Source: Mangrovibrevibacter kandeliae
GTDB lineage: Bacteria; Pseudomonadota; Alphaproteobacteria; Rhizobiales; Rhizobiaceae
NCBI RefSeq assembly: GCF_024519155.1
Contig: NZ_JANIFJ010000001.1
Coordinates: 1,240,001-1,304,000 of the forward strand
DNA length: 64,000 nucleotides
Reading direction: 5' to 3'
The position numbers and the translations under genes are program-made. The notes under the pieces are model-generated. The model did no database searches. It saw only the letters and a program-made list of their open reading frames with translations, and was not told the origin of the DNA. Below, one piece after another: positions 1 to 6,672 of the stretch. The stretch's first letter is position 1, and each line of letters starts with the position of its first letter.

Positions 1-369
1 GACCGCTTCTGGTATACGAACAACCCGATGCCTTCGGTGTCGAACACCAACGTTCCAAGCGCAAACGGATTGCTGTTGTCGCTACCGGTGCCGACAGGAA
101 TCGGCGTGGATGTGGTCTACACCTACTGGTGGGCCGACACGAACTCGAACAACATCGTCTGGATGTCGAGCCCGCTCGTCCCGGATCTCGGCGTCTCAGC
201 GACTGCCGGGCGGGCGGACAAGTACGGCACAGGCTCCGGCGGGCAGAAGACCCTGCGGACCAACACGTCGGGCCAGATCAGGGCGCGCGGGTCAGGCGGC
301 TCAACCGGGCAGCTCTACATCATGGTCGACGGCTGGGTCGACGCGCGCGGCCGCTTTGGCGGCCCCTGA
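1..369 (+). CDS. Phage hypothetical protein, 5'-truncated by the window
   Basis: The reading frame is open from base 1 (it begins DRFWYTNNP before the first internal Met at 28), so the gene starts outside the window and only about 122 C-terminal residues are seen. The sequence is rich in Gly, Ser, Thr, Asn and Tyr with no charged clusters and ends in a Gly/Arg-rich tail, the composition of a beta-rich virion or tail-associated protein. I do not recognise a family. Its position just before the lysis genes fits a tail-end gene. It is followed by a strong terminator at 668-694. Confidence 0.6.
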   Translation, partial: DRFWYTNNPMPSVSNTNVPSANGLLLSLPVPTGIGVDVVYTYWWADTNSNNIVWMSSPLVPDLGVSATAGRADKYGTGSGGQKTLRTNTSGQIRARGSGGSTGQLYIMVDGWVDARGRFGGP

Positions 370-376
370 TCGGACC

Positions 377-592
377 TCAGCACGCGCAGCCCTGACCCTT
401 GTTGCACTGCTTGTTGCGGGAGATGCAGCTGTCGCCGCACGGCTGCCCCTTCGAGCAGTGCTTGCAGCAGGAGTCCGCCACCCTCGGCGCGGTGCTCATG
501 TTCGGGATGACAGGCGGCGCCAACAGATCCGTCAGGATCGACGGAAGCTGAGCCGGCGCCGCGAAGAGCGCGAGGGCGAGAAACAGGTGCAT
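377..592 (-). CDS. Small secreted cysteine-rich protein
   Basis: A 71-aa protein with an N-terminal hydrophobic segment (MHLFLALALFAAPA) that looks like a Sec signal peptide, followed by a C-terminal half with eight Cys spaced CCxxC, PCGDSC, C and CxC. Similar small proteins with a CCKHCSKG-x-PCGDSCI core are, to my knowledge, common in phage-associated and proteobacterial genes of unknown function. A good ribosome binding site (GGGAGGA) lies 5 bases before the ATG, which fixes the start. It is transcribed opposite to its neighbours and ends 7 bases from the preceding gene. Metal binding or disulfide folding is plausible but not shown. Confidence 0.7.
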   Translation of the reverse strand: MHLFLALALFAAPAQLPSILTDLLAPPVIPNMSTAPRVADSCCKHCSKGQPCGDSCISRNKQCNKGQGCAC

Positions 593-667
593 GGTGTCCT
601 CCCGGTTGTAGAGGGCAGGGGACCATAGGTCACACAGAGAGTCGAGAGCCGGCCCTCCGCCGGTGAC

Positions 668-694
668 AGCCCGGCCATTGCGCCGGGCTTTTTC
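668..694 (+). terminator. Rho-independent terminator
   Basis: An 8-bp perfect stem (agcccggc/gccgggct, 668-675 and 682-689) with a 6-base loop is followed by TTTTT. It reads on the plus strand and ends transcripts of the upstream virion-type gene, only 20 bases before the endolysin start. Confidence 0.8.
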
Positions 695-714
695 ATTTCC
701 GCAGGAGTAAGACG

Positions 715-1719
715 ATGACCGACTTCCGCGACTTCCGCGGCGGCGCGAAGCCGCTTGACGACATCGACCTGCCTCGCATCGGGTATCGCATCAAGGTCGG
801 CGAGGACGAGATCCACGCCGTCATGGATGTGGAGGCCGCGGGCGGGGCGTGGGATGGCCAGAAGCGCCCGAAGATGCTGTTCGAGCCGCATCGGTTTTAC
901 AAGAACGTGCCGCCGGAGAAGCTTGCGCAGGCCGTCGCGGCCGGGCTTGCGTATAAGACCTGGGGCGAGCAGCCCTATCCCAAGGACAGCTATCCGCGCC
1001 TGGTCGAGGCGATGAAGATCGACGAGACGGCGGCGCTGAAGTCCGCGTCATGGGGGCTCGGCCAGATCCTCGGCGAGAACCACGCCATGGTCGGCTATGA
1101 CGCGCCACAGGCGATGGTGCTGGCGTTCATGGAGGACGCCGAGACGCACCTCGACGCGATGGTCAGCTTCATCATCGCGGCACATCTCGACGACGAGTTG
1201 CGGGCGCACAACTGGGCAGCCTTCGCGCGGGGCTACAACGGCCCGCAGTACGCCAAGAACGCCTATCACACCAAGCTCGCGGCGGCCTTCGCCAAGTGGT
1301 CCAAGATCCGCGACACCGCATGGAGCCCGACGATGGATGCTGTCCCCGTTCCTGCGCCGGCTCCGATCGCATCGGATGTCGTCGCGGCCGTCACCGAGAC
1401 CGTCAAGGCTGCCGTGCAGGATGCCGTTCCGGCAGTCGTGCAGAAGCTGCCGGAGCCGATCGCGCTGCCGGTCCCAGCCGTCGCGGATCCGATCTCGGTC
1501 TACAACAAGGTGCTCGGCTCGCTGAAGGGATCGACACAGGGCGGCGGGGTCTTCGCCGCCGCGCTGCTGCTCGCCTACAAGTTCGACATCGTCCCGGAAG
1601 CGCTGAAGGAGCCCGAAGCGATGGCCGCCGTCGGCGTCATCGGCACCTGGCTGTTCACGACGGTGATGGGCGCGATCAAGACCTACAGCGCCCCGAAGAA
1701 CGCTGAGGCGTCGGCGTGA
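715..1719 (+). CDS. Phage endolysin, N-acetylmuramidase family, with C-terminal membrane segments
   Basis: A 334-aa protein. Residues ~30-200 match the phage N-acetylmuramidase (DUF3380/PF11860) pattern: HAVMDVEAAGG, in which E40 is the probable catalytic glutamate, then SASWGLGQILGENH and an ARGYNGP motif. These enzymes cut the glycan strand of peptidoglycan. After an Ala/Val/Pro-rich linker (~210-265) the last ~60 residues contain two hydrophobic stretches around GVFAAALLLAYKF and AAVGVIGTWLFTTVMG, so the protein may anchor in the membrane. Start: ATG with GCAGGAG 6-8 bases upstream. It overlaps the next gene by 4 bases (GTGA), suggesting translational coupling. Confidence 0.85.
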   Translation: MTDFRDFRGGAKPLDDIDLPRIGYRIKVGEDEIHAVMDVEAAGGAWDGQKRPKMLFEPHRFYKNVPPEKLAQAVAAGLAYKTWGEQPYPKDSYPRLVEAMKIDETAALKSASWGLGQILGENHAMVGYDAPQAMVLAFMEDAETHLDAMVSFIIAAHLDDELRAHNWAAFARGYNGPQYAKNAYHTKLAAAFAKWSKIRDTAWSPTMDAVPVPAPAPIASDVVAAVTETVKAAVQDAVPAVVQKLPEPIALPVPAVADPISVYNKVLGSLKGSTQGGGVFAAALLLAYKFDIVPEALKEPEAMAAVGVIGTWLFTTVMGAIKTYSAPKNAEASA

Positions 1720-2210
1720 CCGCCATCCCTGTCGGCGTGCGGGACGCCTTGAAGGTCACGCACCACACGCTCTCGTCGTCGCTGATCTCGCTGTGGGAGC
1801 AGTACCTCTACGGCGACGGCTGGCGCATCGTCGAACTCGTGATCGCCTCCTGGGTGATCTTGCGAGGCTTCGCCATCCTGTTCCTCGGCGGCATGGCGGC
1901 CTCCTACTACAGCGGCTTCCCGCTTCGGGACTGGCTGCTCGTATGGGGCGGGGCCGCGATCCTCATCGGCTGCGGCCGGGCGGCCGGCACCATCATCAAC
2001 GGCAAGTGGCAGCGCTCCCCGCGGCTGCGATGGACGGCGGGCGTCTTCGGGCTGGCCTACCAGCTTCTGCACTTCGTCATCTTCGCCAAACTGGGCCTGA
2101 CCCTGATCGCCCTCGGCTATGCCTTCTGGGTTCTCCTCGAGGCCGCCGGGGTGATCCGGTCGACCATCGACATCAAGCGGAAGCGAGATGCGGCATGCCG
2201 GAATGGTTGA
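1716..2210 (+). CDS. Putative phage membrane protein (holin-like candidate)
   Basis: A 164-aa protein beginning with GTG that overlaps the endolysin stop. It has about four hydrophobic segments (around residues 44-62, 70-85, 110-128 and 130-150) separated by short charged loops, and a basic C-terminus (KRKRDAACRNG). It lacks a family signature I can name. Position directly behind an endolysin and ahead of a small membrane/coiled-coil protein makes a lysis role (holin or accessory) reasonable, but four segments and a long cytoplasmic start are not a classical holin. Treat the function as unassigned. Confidence 0.6.
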   Translation: MTAIPVGVRDALKVTHHTLSSSLISLWEQYLYGDGWRIVELVIASWVILRGFAILFLGGMAASYYSGFPLRDWLLVWGGAAILIGCGRAAGTIINGKWQRSPRLRWTAGVFGLAYQLLHFVIFAKLGLTLIALGYAFWVLLEAAGVIRSTIDIKRKRDAACRNG

Positions 2211-2500
2211 TCGACCTCCTCAACAACCCGGTCGCGCTCACAGCCATAGGCACGGCGTTCGTGACGCCGATCCTCGGCTTTCTCGCCAACTTCTTCATGC
2301 GCAGGACGAGCCCACCGGGGCCGGTCGCCTATGATGCGAGGGATCTGCCGGAGCACCCGCTGCTGATCTCGGCGAAGGTCCACCTTGCCGACGAGGACAT
2401 GGACGTGGTGCGCGACATCGGCCGCGAGGTCGAACGGATCTCCGACCAGGTGCAGCTCGTGCAGGATCGGCTGGATCTCCTGATGCGTCGGCCAACGTAA
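2195..2500 (+). CDS. Small phage protein with N-terminal membrane segment and coiled-coil tail
   Basis: A 101-aa protein; the start ATG at 2195 overlaps the previous gene by 16 bases. Residues ~10-30 (ALTAIGTAFVTPILGFLANFF) form a single membrane helix. Residues ~60-100 are heptad-like and highly charged (VRDIGREVERISDQVQLVQDRLDLL), suggesting a coiled coil. One helix plus coiled coil behind an endolysin is the architecture of an inner-membrane spanin (Rz), but the protein is short and I see no overlapping outer-membrane lipoprotein partner, so this is only a suggestion. A terminator follows at 2529. Confidence 0.6.
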   Translation: MPEWLIDLLNNPVALTAIGTAFVTPILGFLANFFMRRTSPPGPVAYDARDLPEHPLLISAKVHLADEDMDVVRDIGREVERISDQVQLVQDRLDLLMRRPT

Positions 2501-2528
2501 CACCGCGTTCCCCCACGCCCGCCCCACC

Positions 2529-2565
2529 GGCCCGCCGCGCCTTCACGGGTGCGGCGGGCCTTTGT
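2529..2565 (+). terminator. Terminator after phage lysis cluster
   Basis: A perfect 10-bp stem (ggcccgccgc at 2529-2538 with its complement at 2551-2560) and 12-base loop, followed by TTTGTGCGTTT. The T-run is short. It lies 28 bases after the last plus-strand gene and 5 bases before the stop of the minus-strand gene, so it may serve both directions. Confidence 0.65.
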
Positions 2566-2569
2566 GCGT

Positions 2570-2854
2570 TTAGGCGCCGGCTGTCGTCTGCCGTCCGAAA
2601 TGCAGGTCTTCCACGATCTTCGCCGCATCTCTCGCCGTGCCCCTGACGGTGCCGCTCGCCGTGGGGTCATAGCAAGCCCAGAACCACCGGTCGGGATCGG
2701 GCGCGCTGATCATGTGGTAGATGCGGGCGATGGTCTCGCGGGACTGCTTGTCAGCCCGCGCCGTGTAGTCCTGCTTCTTCGGATCGTCTGCCCAGGTGAT
2801 GCGCCAGTGGAGGCGAGGCTTCCACTCGTCCGTCAATGCGTCAGCCACAGCCAA
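2570..2854 (-). CDS. Phage hypothetical protein
   Basis: A 94-aa soluble protein rich in Trp, Asp and Lys (RLHWRITWADDPKKQDY early, DPDRWFWACYDPTASG in the middle), with no family I recognise. It looks like the small accessory proteins of tailed phages. The start is uncertain: the longest frame uses TTG at 2854, but GTG at 2848 and TTG at 2836 are possible and none has a convincing ribosome binding site. It overlaps the end of the 39-aa upstream gene, so it is probably translated by coupling from that gene. Confidence 0.5.
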   Translation of the reverse strand: MAVADALTDEWKPRLHWRITWADDPKKQDYTARADKQSRETIARIYHMISAPDPDRWFWACYDPTASGTVRGTARDAAKIVEDLHFGRQTTAGA

Positions 2855-2952
2855 CCGAGGCCGATGGCCATGCAGGCGACGATCGTCAGGACGATCTCAC
2901 GCCGCGTCGGCGGCGGCCCGCCATAGTCGGGGTGTCGATCGTAGCCAGACAT
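2833..2952 (-). CDS. 39-aa single-pass membrane microprotein
   Basis: A short frame of 39 codons with a hydrophilic, Tyr/Pro-rich N-terminus (MSGYDRHPDYGGPPPTRREI) and a C-terminal membrane helix (IVLTIVACMAIGLGWLWL). This charged head with positive residues before one helix is typical of real small phage membrane proteins rather than a random frame. It ends inside the next minus-strand gene, an operon-like overlap. Its ATG at 2950-2952 overlaps a plus-strand ATG at 2951. No function is assigned. Confidence 0.5.
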   Translation of the reverse strand: MSGYDRHPDYGGPPPTRREIVLTIVACMAIGLGWLWLTH

Positions 2953-2995
2953 GGTTCAGCCTTCCGTTCGCGCCAACTCGGCGCTGGAGGGGATC

Positions 2996-3208
2996 ATGGA
3001 CATCGTCACGCGCCGCATCGCCGACTATATCGCAGAAGAACTTGCCGCGCTCGCTGAGATCGCAGCTGTCGGCGAGCTTTACATGCTGCGGCACTTCCTC
3101 TCGATGGCGCTGCTCGAGGCTCAGGAAGCCGCAGGCCACCGGCCGCCATCGCCAGGGGTGCCGCTTGGACCGCACGGCAACGGTCGGCGGCGGATCAAGC
3201 GGGAATGA
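2996..3208 (+). CDS. Phage hypothetical protein, helical
   Basis: A 70-aa protein, mostly helical by composition (ADYIAEELAALAEIAAVGEL, then RHFLSMALLEAQEAA), with a basic C-terminal tail. I chose ATG 2996 because GGAGGGG lies 5-9 bases ahead; an in-frame ATG at 2951 would add 15 residues but has no ribosome binding site and overlaps the start of a minus-strand gene. No family is recognised. It abuts the nuclease gene end to end (stop at 3208, the other stop at 3209). Confidence 0.5.
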   Translation: MDIVTRRIADYIAEELAALAEIAAVGELYMLRHFLSMALLEAQEAAGHRPPSPGVPLGPHGNGRRRIKRE

Positions 3209-3628
3209 TCAGCGCCCGCACCAGACGTTGCCCTTGTTCGGCCAAGGCTGCGCGAGCCCTTCGCTCATCAGCACGTCGCCGGCATCACGACCGTCGGCGA
3301 ACTGGATACGGGCCAGCATCCGGCCATAGCGGTCGGGGTTGCCGCTCTGGATGAAGGTGTAGCCGGCGCCCATGAGCTCGCGCAGGCGGTCGCGTGCGGC
3401 GATGGCCTTGCGCTTCTCGGCGGGGCATTCGGGCTTGGACAGCTCTGGTGCATCGACACCGCCGGTCGAGCCAAGCAGCCGCCACTTCACGCCCTGCTGC
3501 CAGCCGGTATCCCCGTCCACTATGCAGGTCAGCTTGCGCTCAGCACGGTGACCGCCTTCGCAGATTGGCAGCGGATCGGCGAGGGCGGGTGCGCTCAGGA
3601 GGAGAAGCAGAAGAGCAGTCCGGAGCAT
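3209..3628 (-). CDS. Exported thermonuclease-family (SNase-like) nuclease
   Basis: A 139-aa protein with a clear Sec signal peptide (MLRTALLLLLLSAPALA, cleavage near residue 17) and a staphylococcal-nuclease-like domain (PF00565). Visible family motifs are VDGDT (residues 37-41), GGVDAPEL with its metal-ligand Asp (~57-64), and DRYGRMLARI (~101-110). SNase-type enzymes hydrolyse DNA and RNA in the envelope or outside. Conserved Cys residues (C23, C35 and one near the C-terminus) could form disulfides. Related short exported nucleases are frequent in prophages and on plasmids. AT-richer DNA upstream (3629-3720) may hold its promoter. Confidence 0.85.
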   Translation of the reverse strand: MLRTALLLLLLSAPALADPLPICEGGHRAERKLTCIVDGDTGWQQGVKWRLLGSTGGVDAPELSKPECPAEKRKAIAARDRLRELMGAGYTFIQSGNPDRYGRMLARIQFADGRDAGDVLMSEGLAQPWPNKGNVWCGR

Positions 3629-3744
3629 GCGCGCCTCATTCTGAAAAAGCCAAATTCGGCAAGAAAATCAGTGGCCGAAGACGCCCGTATTTCGGACGGT
3701 TTCGACGAGCTTTTCAGAATGGTAGCTGATTCTGCTGAGGGCTC

Positions 3745-3787
3745 GGCGGCTTTGCAGTCCTCTGCGTAACCACTCCGCCACGAGGCC
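3745..3787 (-). pseudogene. tRNA-Cys(GCA) remnant, 5' half only
   Basis: Read on the minus strand from 3787: acceptor strand GGCCTCG, TG, D-stem GCGG with loop AGTGGTTA and CGCA, then anticodon arm GAGGA-CTGCAAA carrying anticodon GCA at 3753-3755. After CTGCAAA the similarity stops: the 3' strand of the anticodon stem has two mismatches, there is no T-arm and no strand complementary to the acceptor. It cannot fold as a tRNA. Its place exactly between phage-type and housekeeping genes suggests an attachment-site remnant. A complete copy may lie at the other prophage end, outside the window. Confidence 0.65.
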
Positions 3788-4041
3788 CCGACGGCGCTCT
3801 ACCTACTGAGGCACAGGATCTTTCGCAAGAGGGTGTGCCGTCATTGCGAGCGGTTGGCAGCGGAAGCGGCGAGCCCGGTCGCCGGGGCGGGTGCGCAGGG
3901 TCGGAAGAGCTAAACCTGCGGGCGACGTTGGTGACGACGTTGCTTCGGTGTCGCGCCGGCCGGCGGCGCCTTGCGCGCCGCGCGGGCGACGACTAAGGGA
4001 CGTGCGACATCGCCTCGCGCCTCGAGCTCTCGGATTTCGCC
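3788..4041. other. Non-coding stretch before the first housekeeping gene
   Basis: Together with 3629-3744 this is a gene-free region of about 400 bases. Apart from the tRNA-Cys remnant I see no open frame with coding character, no T-tailed hairpin and no convincing promoter. It probably contains the promoter of the PCMT-family gene and host DNA flanking the prophage. Confidence 0.4.
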
Positions 4042-4692
4042 ATGGACTACGCCGCCGCCCGGACGAAGATGGTCGACAACCAGATCCGCACGACCGACGT
4101 GACCGATCACGCGATCCTGCGCGCCTTTCTCAGCGTGCCGCGCGAAGACTTCGTGCCCGATGCGCGCCGCCCGCTCGCCTATATCGACGGCGACGTCGCC
4201 CTCGGCGGCGGGCGCTACCTGATGGAGCCGTCGCCGTTCGCCAAGCTCATCCAGCTCGCGCAGATCGGTCCGGGCGATGTCGTTCTCGACGTCGGCAGCG
4301 GCAGCGGATACTCGTCCGCCATCCTGTCGCAGCTGGCGGGGTCGGTGGTGGCGCTGGAATCCGACGCGCAACTGTCGACCGCGGCGACCGAGACGCTCGC
4401 CCGCCTCGACTATCTCAACTGCGTCGTGGTTCAGAGCCCGCTCGAGGCCGGCTACGCCTCCGAGGCGCCCTATGACGTGATCCTGTTCGAGGGCGCCGTG
4501 GACGCCGTGCCGTCCTGCTTCTTCGACCAGCTGCGCAGCGGCGGCCGCCTCGTCGCGGTCGTCGGGACCGGCAATGCCGCCAGCGCCCGGCTGTTCCGCA
4601 AGGAAGGCGAGACGGTCTCGGACCGGTTCGCCTTCAACTGCAGCATTCGCGGCCTTCCGGGCTTCGAGTCGCAACCGGACTTCGTGTTCTGA
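4042..4692 (+). CDS. PCMT-family methyltransferase (protein-L-isoaspartate O-methyltransferase-like)
   Basis: A 216-aa SAM-dependent methyltransferase of the PCMT family. The N-terminal helix MVDNQIRTTDVTDHAILRAF and VPREDFVP are family features, and the SAM-binding motif I is VLDVGSGSGYSS (residues ~80-91). Members repair isoaspartyl residues using S-adenosylmethionine, but this subgroup, which sits directly upstream of tolC in Hyphomicrobiales, has no proven substrate and is distinct from the second, surE-linked pcm at 21330. Start ATG at 4042 is the only good one and gives full length. The 294-bp gap to tolC suggests separate transcription. Confidence 0.8.
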   Translation: MDYAAARTKMVDNQIRTTDVTDHAILRAFLSVPREDFVPDARRPLAYIDGDVALGGGRYLMEPSPFAKLIQLAQIGPGDVVLDVGSGSGYSSAILSQLAGSVVALESDAQLSTAATETLARLDYLNCVVVQSPLEAGYASEAPYDVILFEGAVDAVPSCFFDQLRSGGRLVAVVGTGNAASARLFRKEGETVSDRFAFNCSIRGLPGFESQPDFVF

Positions 4693-4986
4693 TCCATCGC
4701 GGCTCGTCCGCGCCTTGCTGCATGGTGCTCCGCCGGCCGATCGTGTCGCGTGCCGAGGCCGCCGAGGCCGCGGCGCCGTGTCCAGGCTGTGTGATCATCT
4801 GAAACGCATGGCGTAGCAGCGGGTTGGGCACGTCCGAGACGGGTGCCGCGAGGGGCTGTTCTCTGTTCGCCACAGTTCCCGGCAAAACTCTCCGATTTTC
4901 GACATCGTCCCTCGTTCGGGTCGATCAGAGTCACTATTGAAGAGGCTCGATGCCGAACGGCGCCCTGGTGCCGGAGGCCGTGGCCG

Positions 4987-6432
4987 ATGTTTGGCGGCCG
5001 AGACTGCGGAGTAGATACGTTGCGAAGCAAAGGCTTGATCGTGGTGGCGCTCGCCGCCGGAACGGCTCTGTTTGGCGGCGGTGTGGTGCACGCCGAGACG
5101 CTCTCCGGCGCGTTGGCCAAGGCCTATACCAACAATCCCGACGTGAACGCCGCGAGGGCGCAACTGCGCGCCACCGACGAGGGAGTGCCCCAGGCCAAAT
5201 CCGGGCTGCGGCCCTTCGTCAGCGCGAATGGCTCGACGAGCATCTCCAAGTCGCGCACCACCTCGGGCGACAGCATTCCGTCCGATAACTCCCTGACGAA
5301 GTCGGTCGGCTTCGGTGTCACCATCAACCAGACGCTGTTCGACGGCTTCCAGACCCCCAACAACGTCCGGGCGGCCGAGGCGCAGGTGCGCGCCTCGCAG
5401 CAGAATCTCGCAAACACCGTCCAGAACACCCTGTACGACGCAGCCGCGGCATACATGGACGTCCTGCGCGACCGGCAGATCGCCTCGCTGCGCCGACAGA
5501 ACCTCGCCTTCCTGCAGGAGCAGGTGCGGGCTGCCGGCGCGCGCTTCGACGTCGGCGAAGGCACCCGCACCGACGTCGCGCAGGCGCAGTCGGAGCAGGC
5601 GCTGGCGACCGCTCTCCTGAATTCGGCGCTCGCCACCGTTGCGACCAGCGAGGCCACCTATCTGCAGGTGGTGGGGGATCCGGCGCGCGATCTCGCGCCC
5701 GGCAAGTCGCCGTCCCAGGCCCTGCCGAAGAGCATCCAGAGCGCGCTCGCGATCGCGCAGAAGGAGCATCCGGCGATCCAGGCGACGCTGCAGGCGGTTG
5801 ACGCCGCAGCGTTCCAGGTGAAGGCGAACGAAGGCGCGCTGTTGCCGCAGCTCAGCCTGTCCGGCGAGGTGCGGGACCAGTACGGCACGCAGTCGCCGGG
5901 GCCGGCGAGCCTGCCCGGGGTCAACGTGCTCACCCAGAACGAGGTGTCGGGTACGATCGGCGCGCAGCTGACGATTCCCATCTACCAAGGTGGCCGCGTC
6001 ACGTCGCAGGTGCGCCAGTCGAAGGAGGTGCTCGGCCAGCGGCGTATCGAGGTCGACAGCGCGCGCGATCAGGTGCGCACGGCTGTCGCGACGGCTTGGG
6101 CCCAGCTGCAGGCGGCCCGCGCCAACATCTCCGGCTATCAGGCGCAGGTTCAGGCGGCGGGGCTCGCACTCAACGGCGTCACCGAGGAGCGCAACGTCGG
6201 CCAGCGCACGACGCTGGACGTCCTGAATGCGCAGGCCGACGTGATCTCGGCGCGGATCCTTCTCGTCGGCGCCCAGCGCGACGAAGTCGTCGCAAGCTAT
6301 GCGTTGCTGTCGGCTGTCGGTCGGCTGTCGCCCGAGCGTCTGGCGCTTGGTGTCGAACCCTACGAGCCGAAAGAACATTACGAAGCCGTCAAAGACAAGT
6401 GGTACGGGCTTCGTACACCGGACGGCCGCTGA
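4987..6432 (+). CDS. tolC: TolC-family outer-membrane efflux protein
   Basis: The outer-membrane channel partner of RND efflux pumps and type I secretion systems. The 481-aa protein has a signal peptide (RSKGLIVVALAAG... ending VVHA) and the duplicated TolC layout: ALAKAYTNNPDVNAARAQL after the signal, a mid-protein repeat (AIAQKEHPAIQATLQAV), long helical stretches and ERNVGQRTTLDVLNAQADV near the C-terminus. ATG 4987 is preceded by GGAGG. A TTG at 5020, with GGAG 9 bases ahead, would give a tidier signal peptide (LRSKGL) and is an alternative start. The neighbours, a PCMT gene and popZ, are the usual ones in this order. Confidence 0.9.
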   Translation: MFGGRDCGVDTLRSKGLIVVALAAGTALFGGGVVHAETLSGALAKAYTNNPDVNAARAQLRATDEGVPQAKSGLRPFVSANGSTSISKSRTTSGDSIPSDNSLTKSVGFGVTINQTLFDGFQTPNNVRAAEAQVRASQQNLANTVQNTLYDAAAAYMDVLRDRQIASLRRQNLAFLQEQVRAAGARFDVGEGTRTDVAQAQSEQALATALLNSALATVATSEATYLQVVGDPARDLAPGKSPSQALPKSIQSALAIAQKEHPAIQATLQAVDAAAFQVKANEGALLPQLSLSGEVRDQYGTQSPGPASLPGVNVLTQNEVSGTIGAQLTIPIYQGGRVTSQVRQSKEVLGQRRIEVDSARDQVRTAVATAWAQLQAARANISGYQAQVQAAGLALNGVTEERNVGQRTTLDVLNAQADVISARILLVGAQRDEVVASYALLSAVGRLSPERLALGVEPYEPKEHYEAVKDKWYGLRTPDGR

Positions 6433-6454
6433 TCTCGCAGAACATCTTGAGGGC

Positions 6455-6496
6455 CTGACGGAGGCGGCGCGCATTGCTTCGCCGCCGTCACGTCAG
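6455..6496 (+). terminator. Possible terminator hairpin after tolC
   Basis: An imperfect long stem: ctgacg and ggcggcg (6455-6469) pair with cgccgcc and cgtcag (6480-6496). There is no T-run, so it could be a Rho-linked or mRNA-stabilising 3' hairpin rather than an intrinsic terminator. Confidence 0.4.
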
Positions 6497-6672
6497 CTTG
6501 ATGCGGGAGCCGGATCATCCGCGTGGCTGATGGCCGCAATTGCCGACAACTGTGTATATTTCGTTAAAGACGACCCGTGAGGGGATTCTTTCACCGCCTC
6601 ATCCGCGCTACTGTCCTCGTGCGATTCGGGCGTGCGCAGCACGCCATGCATGCGGACAGGGCGGAGCTGAAC

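Larger units (their letters stand above)
1..3744. mobile_element. Right end of a prophage (partial)
   Basis: The first 3.7 kb hold small, tightly packed genes of phage type: a truncated structural-like protein, a muramidase endolysin, two small membrane proteins, several short unknown genes and an exported SNase-type nuclease. Gene size, overlaps and frequent strand switches contrast with the ordinary housekeeping genes from 4.0 kb on. The right border is placed at the point where a tRNA-Cys-like sequence breaks off (3745). No integrase, capsid or terminase gene lies in the window, so the element continues to the left. The border is an inference, not a mapped attachment site. Confidence 0.7.

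Noticed and set aside
3548-3769. A 73-codon plus-strand frame over the nuclease start and tRNA-Cys remnant
   Set aside because: Antisense to the nuclease signal peptide and with no ribosome binding site; likely chance.
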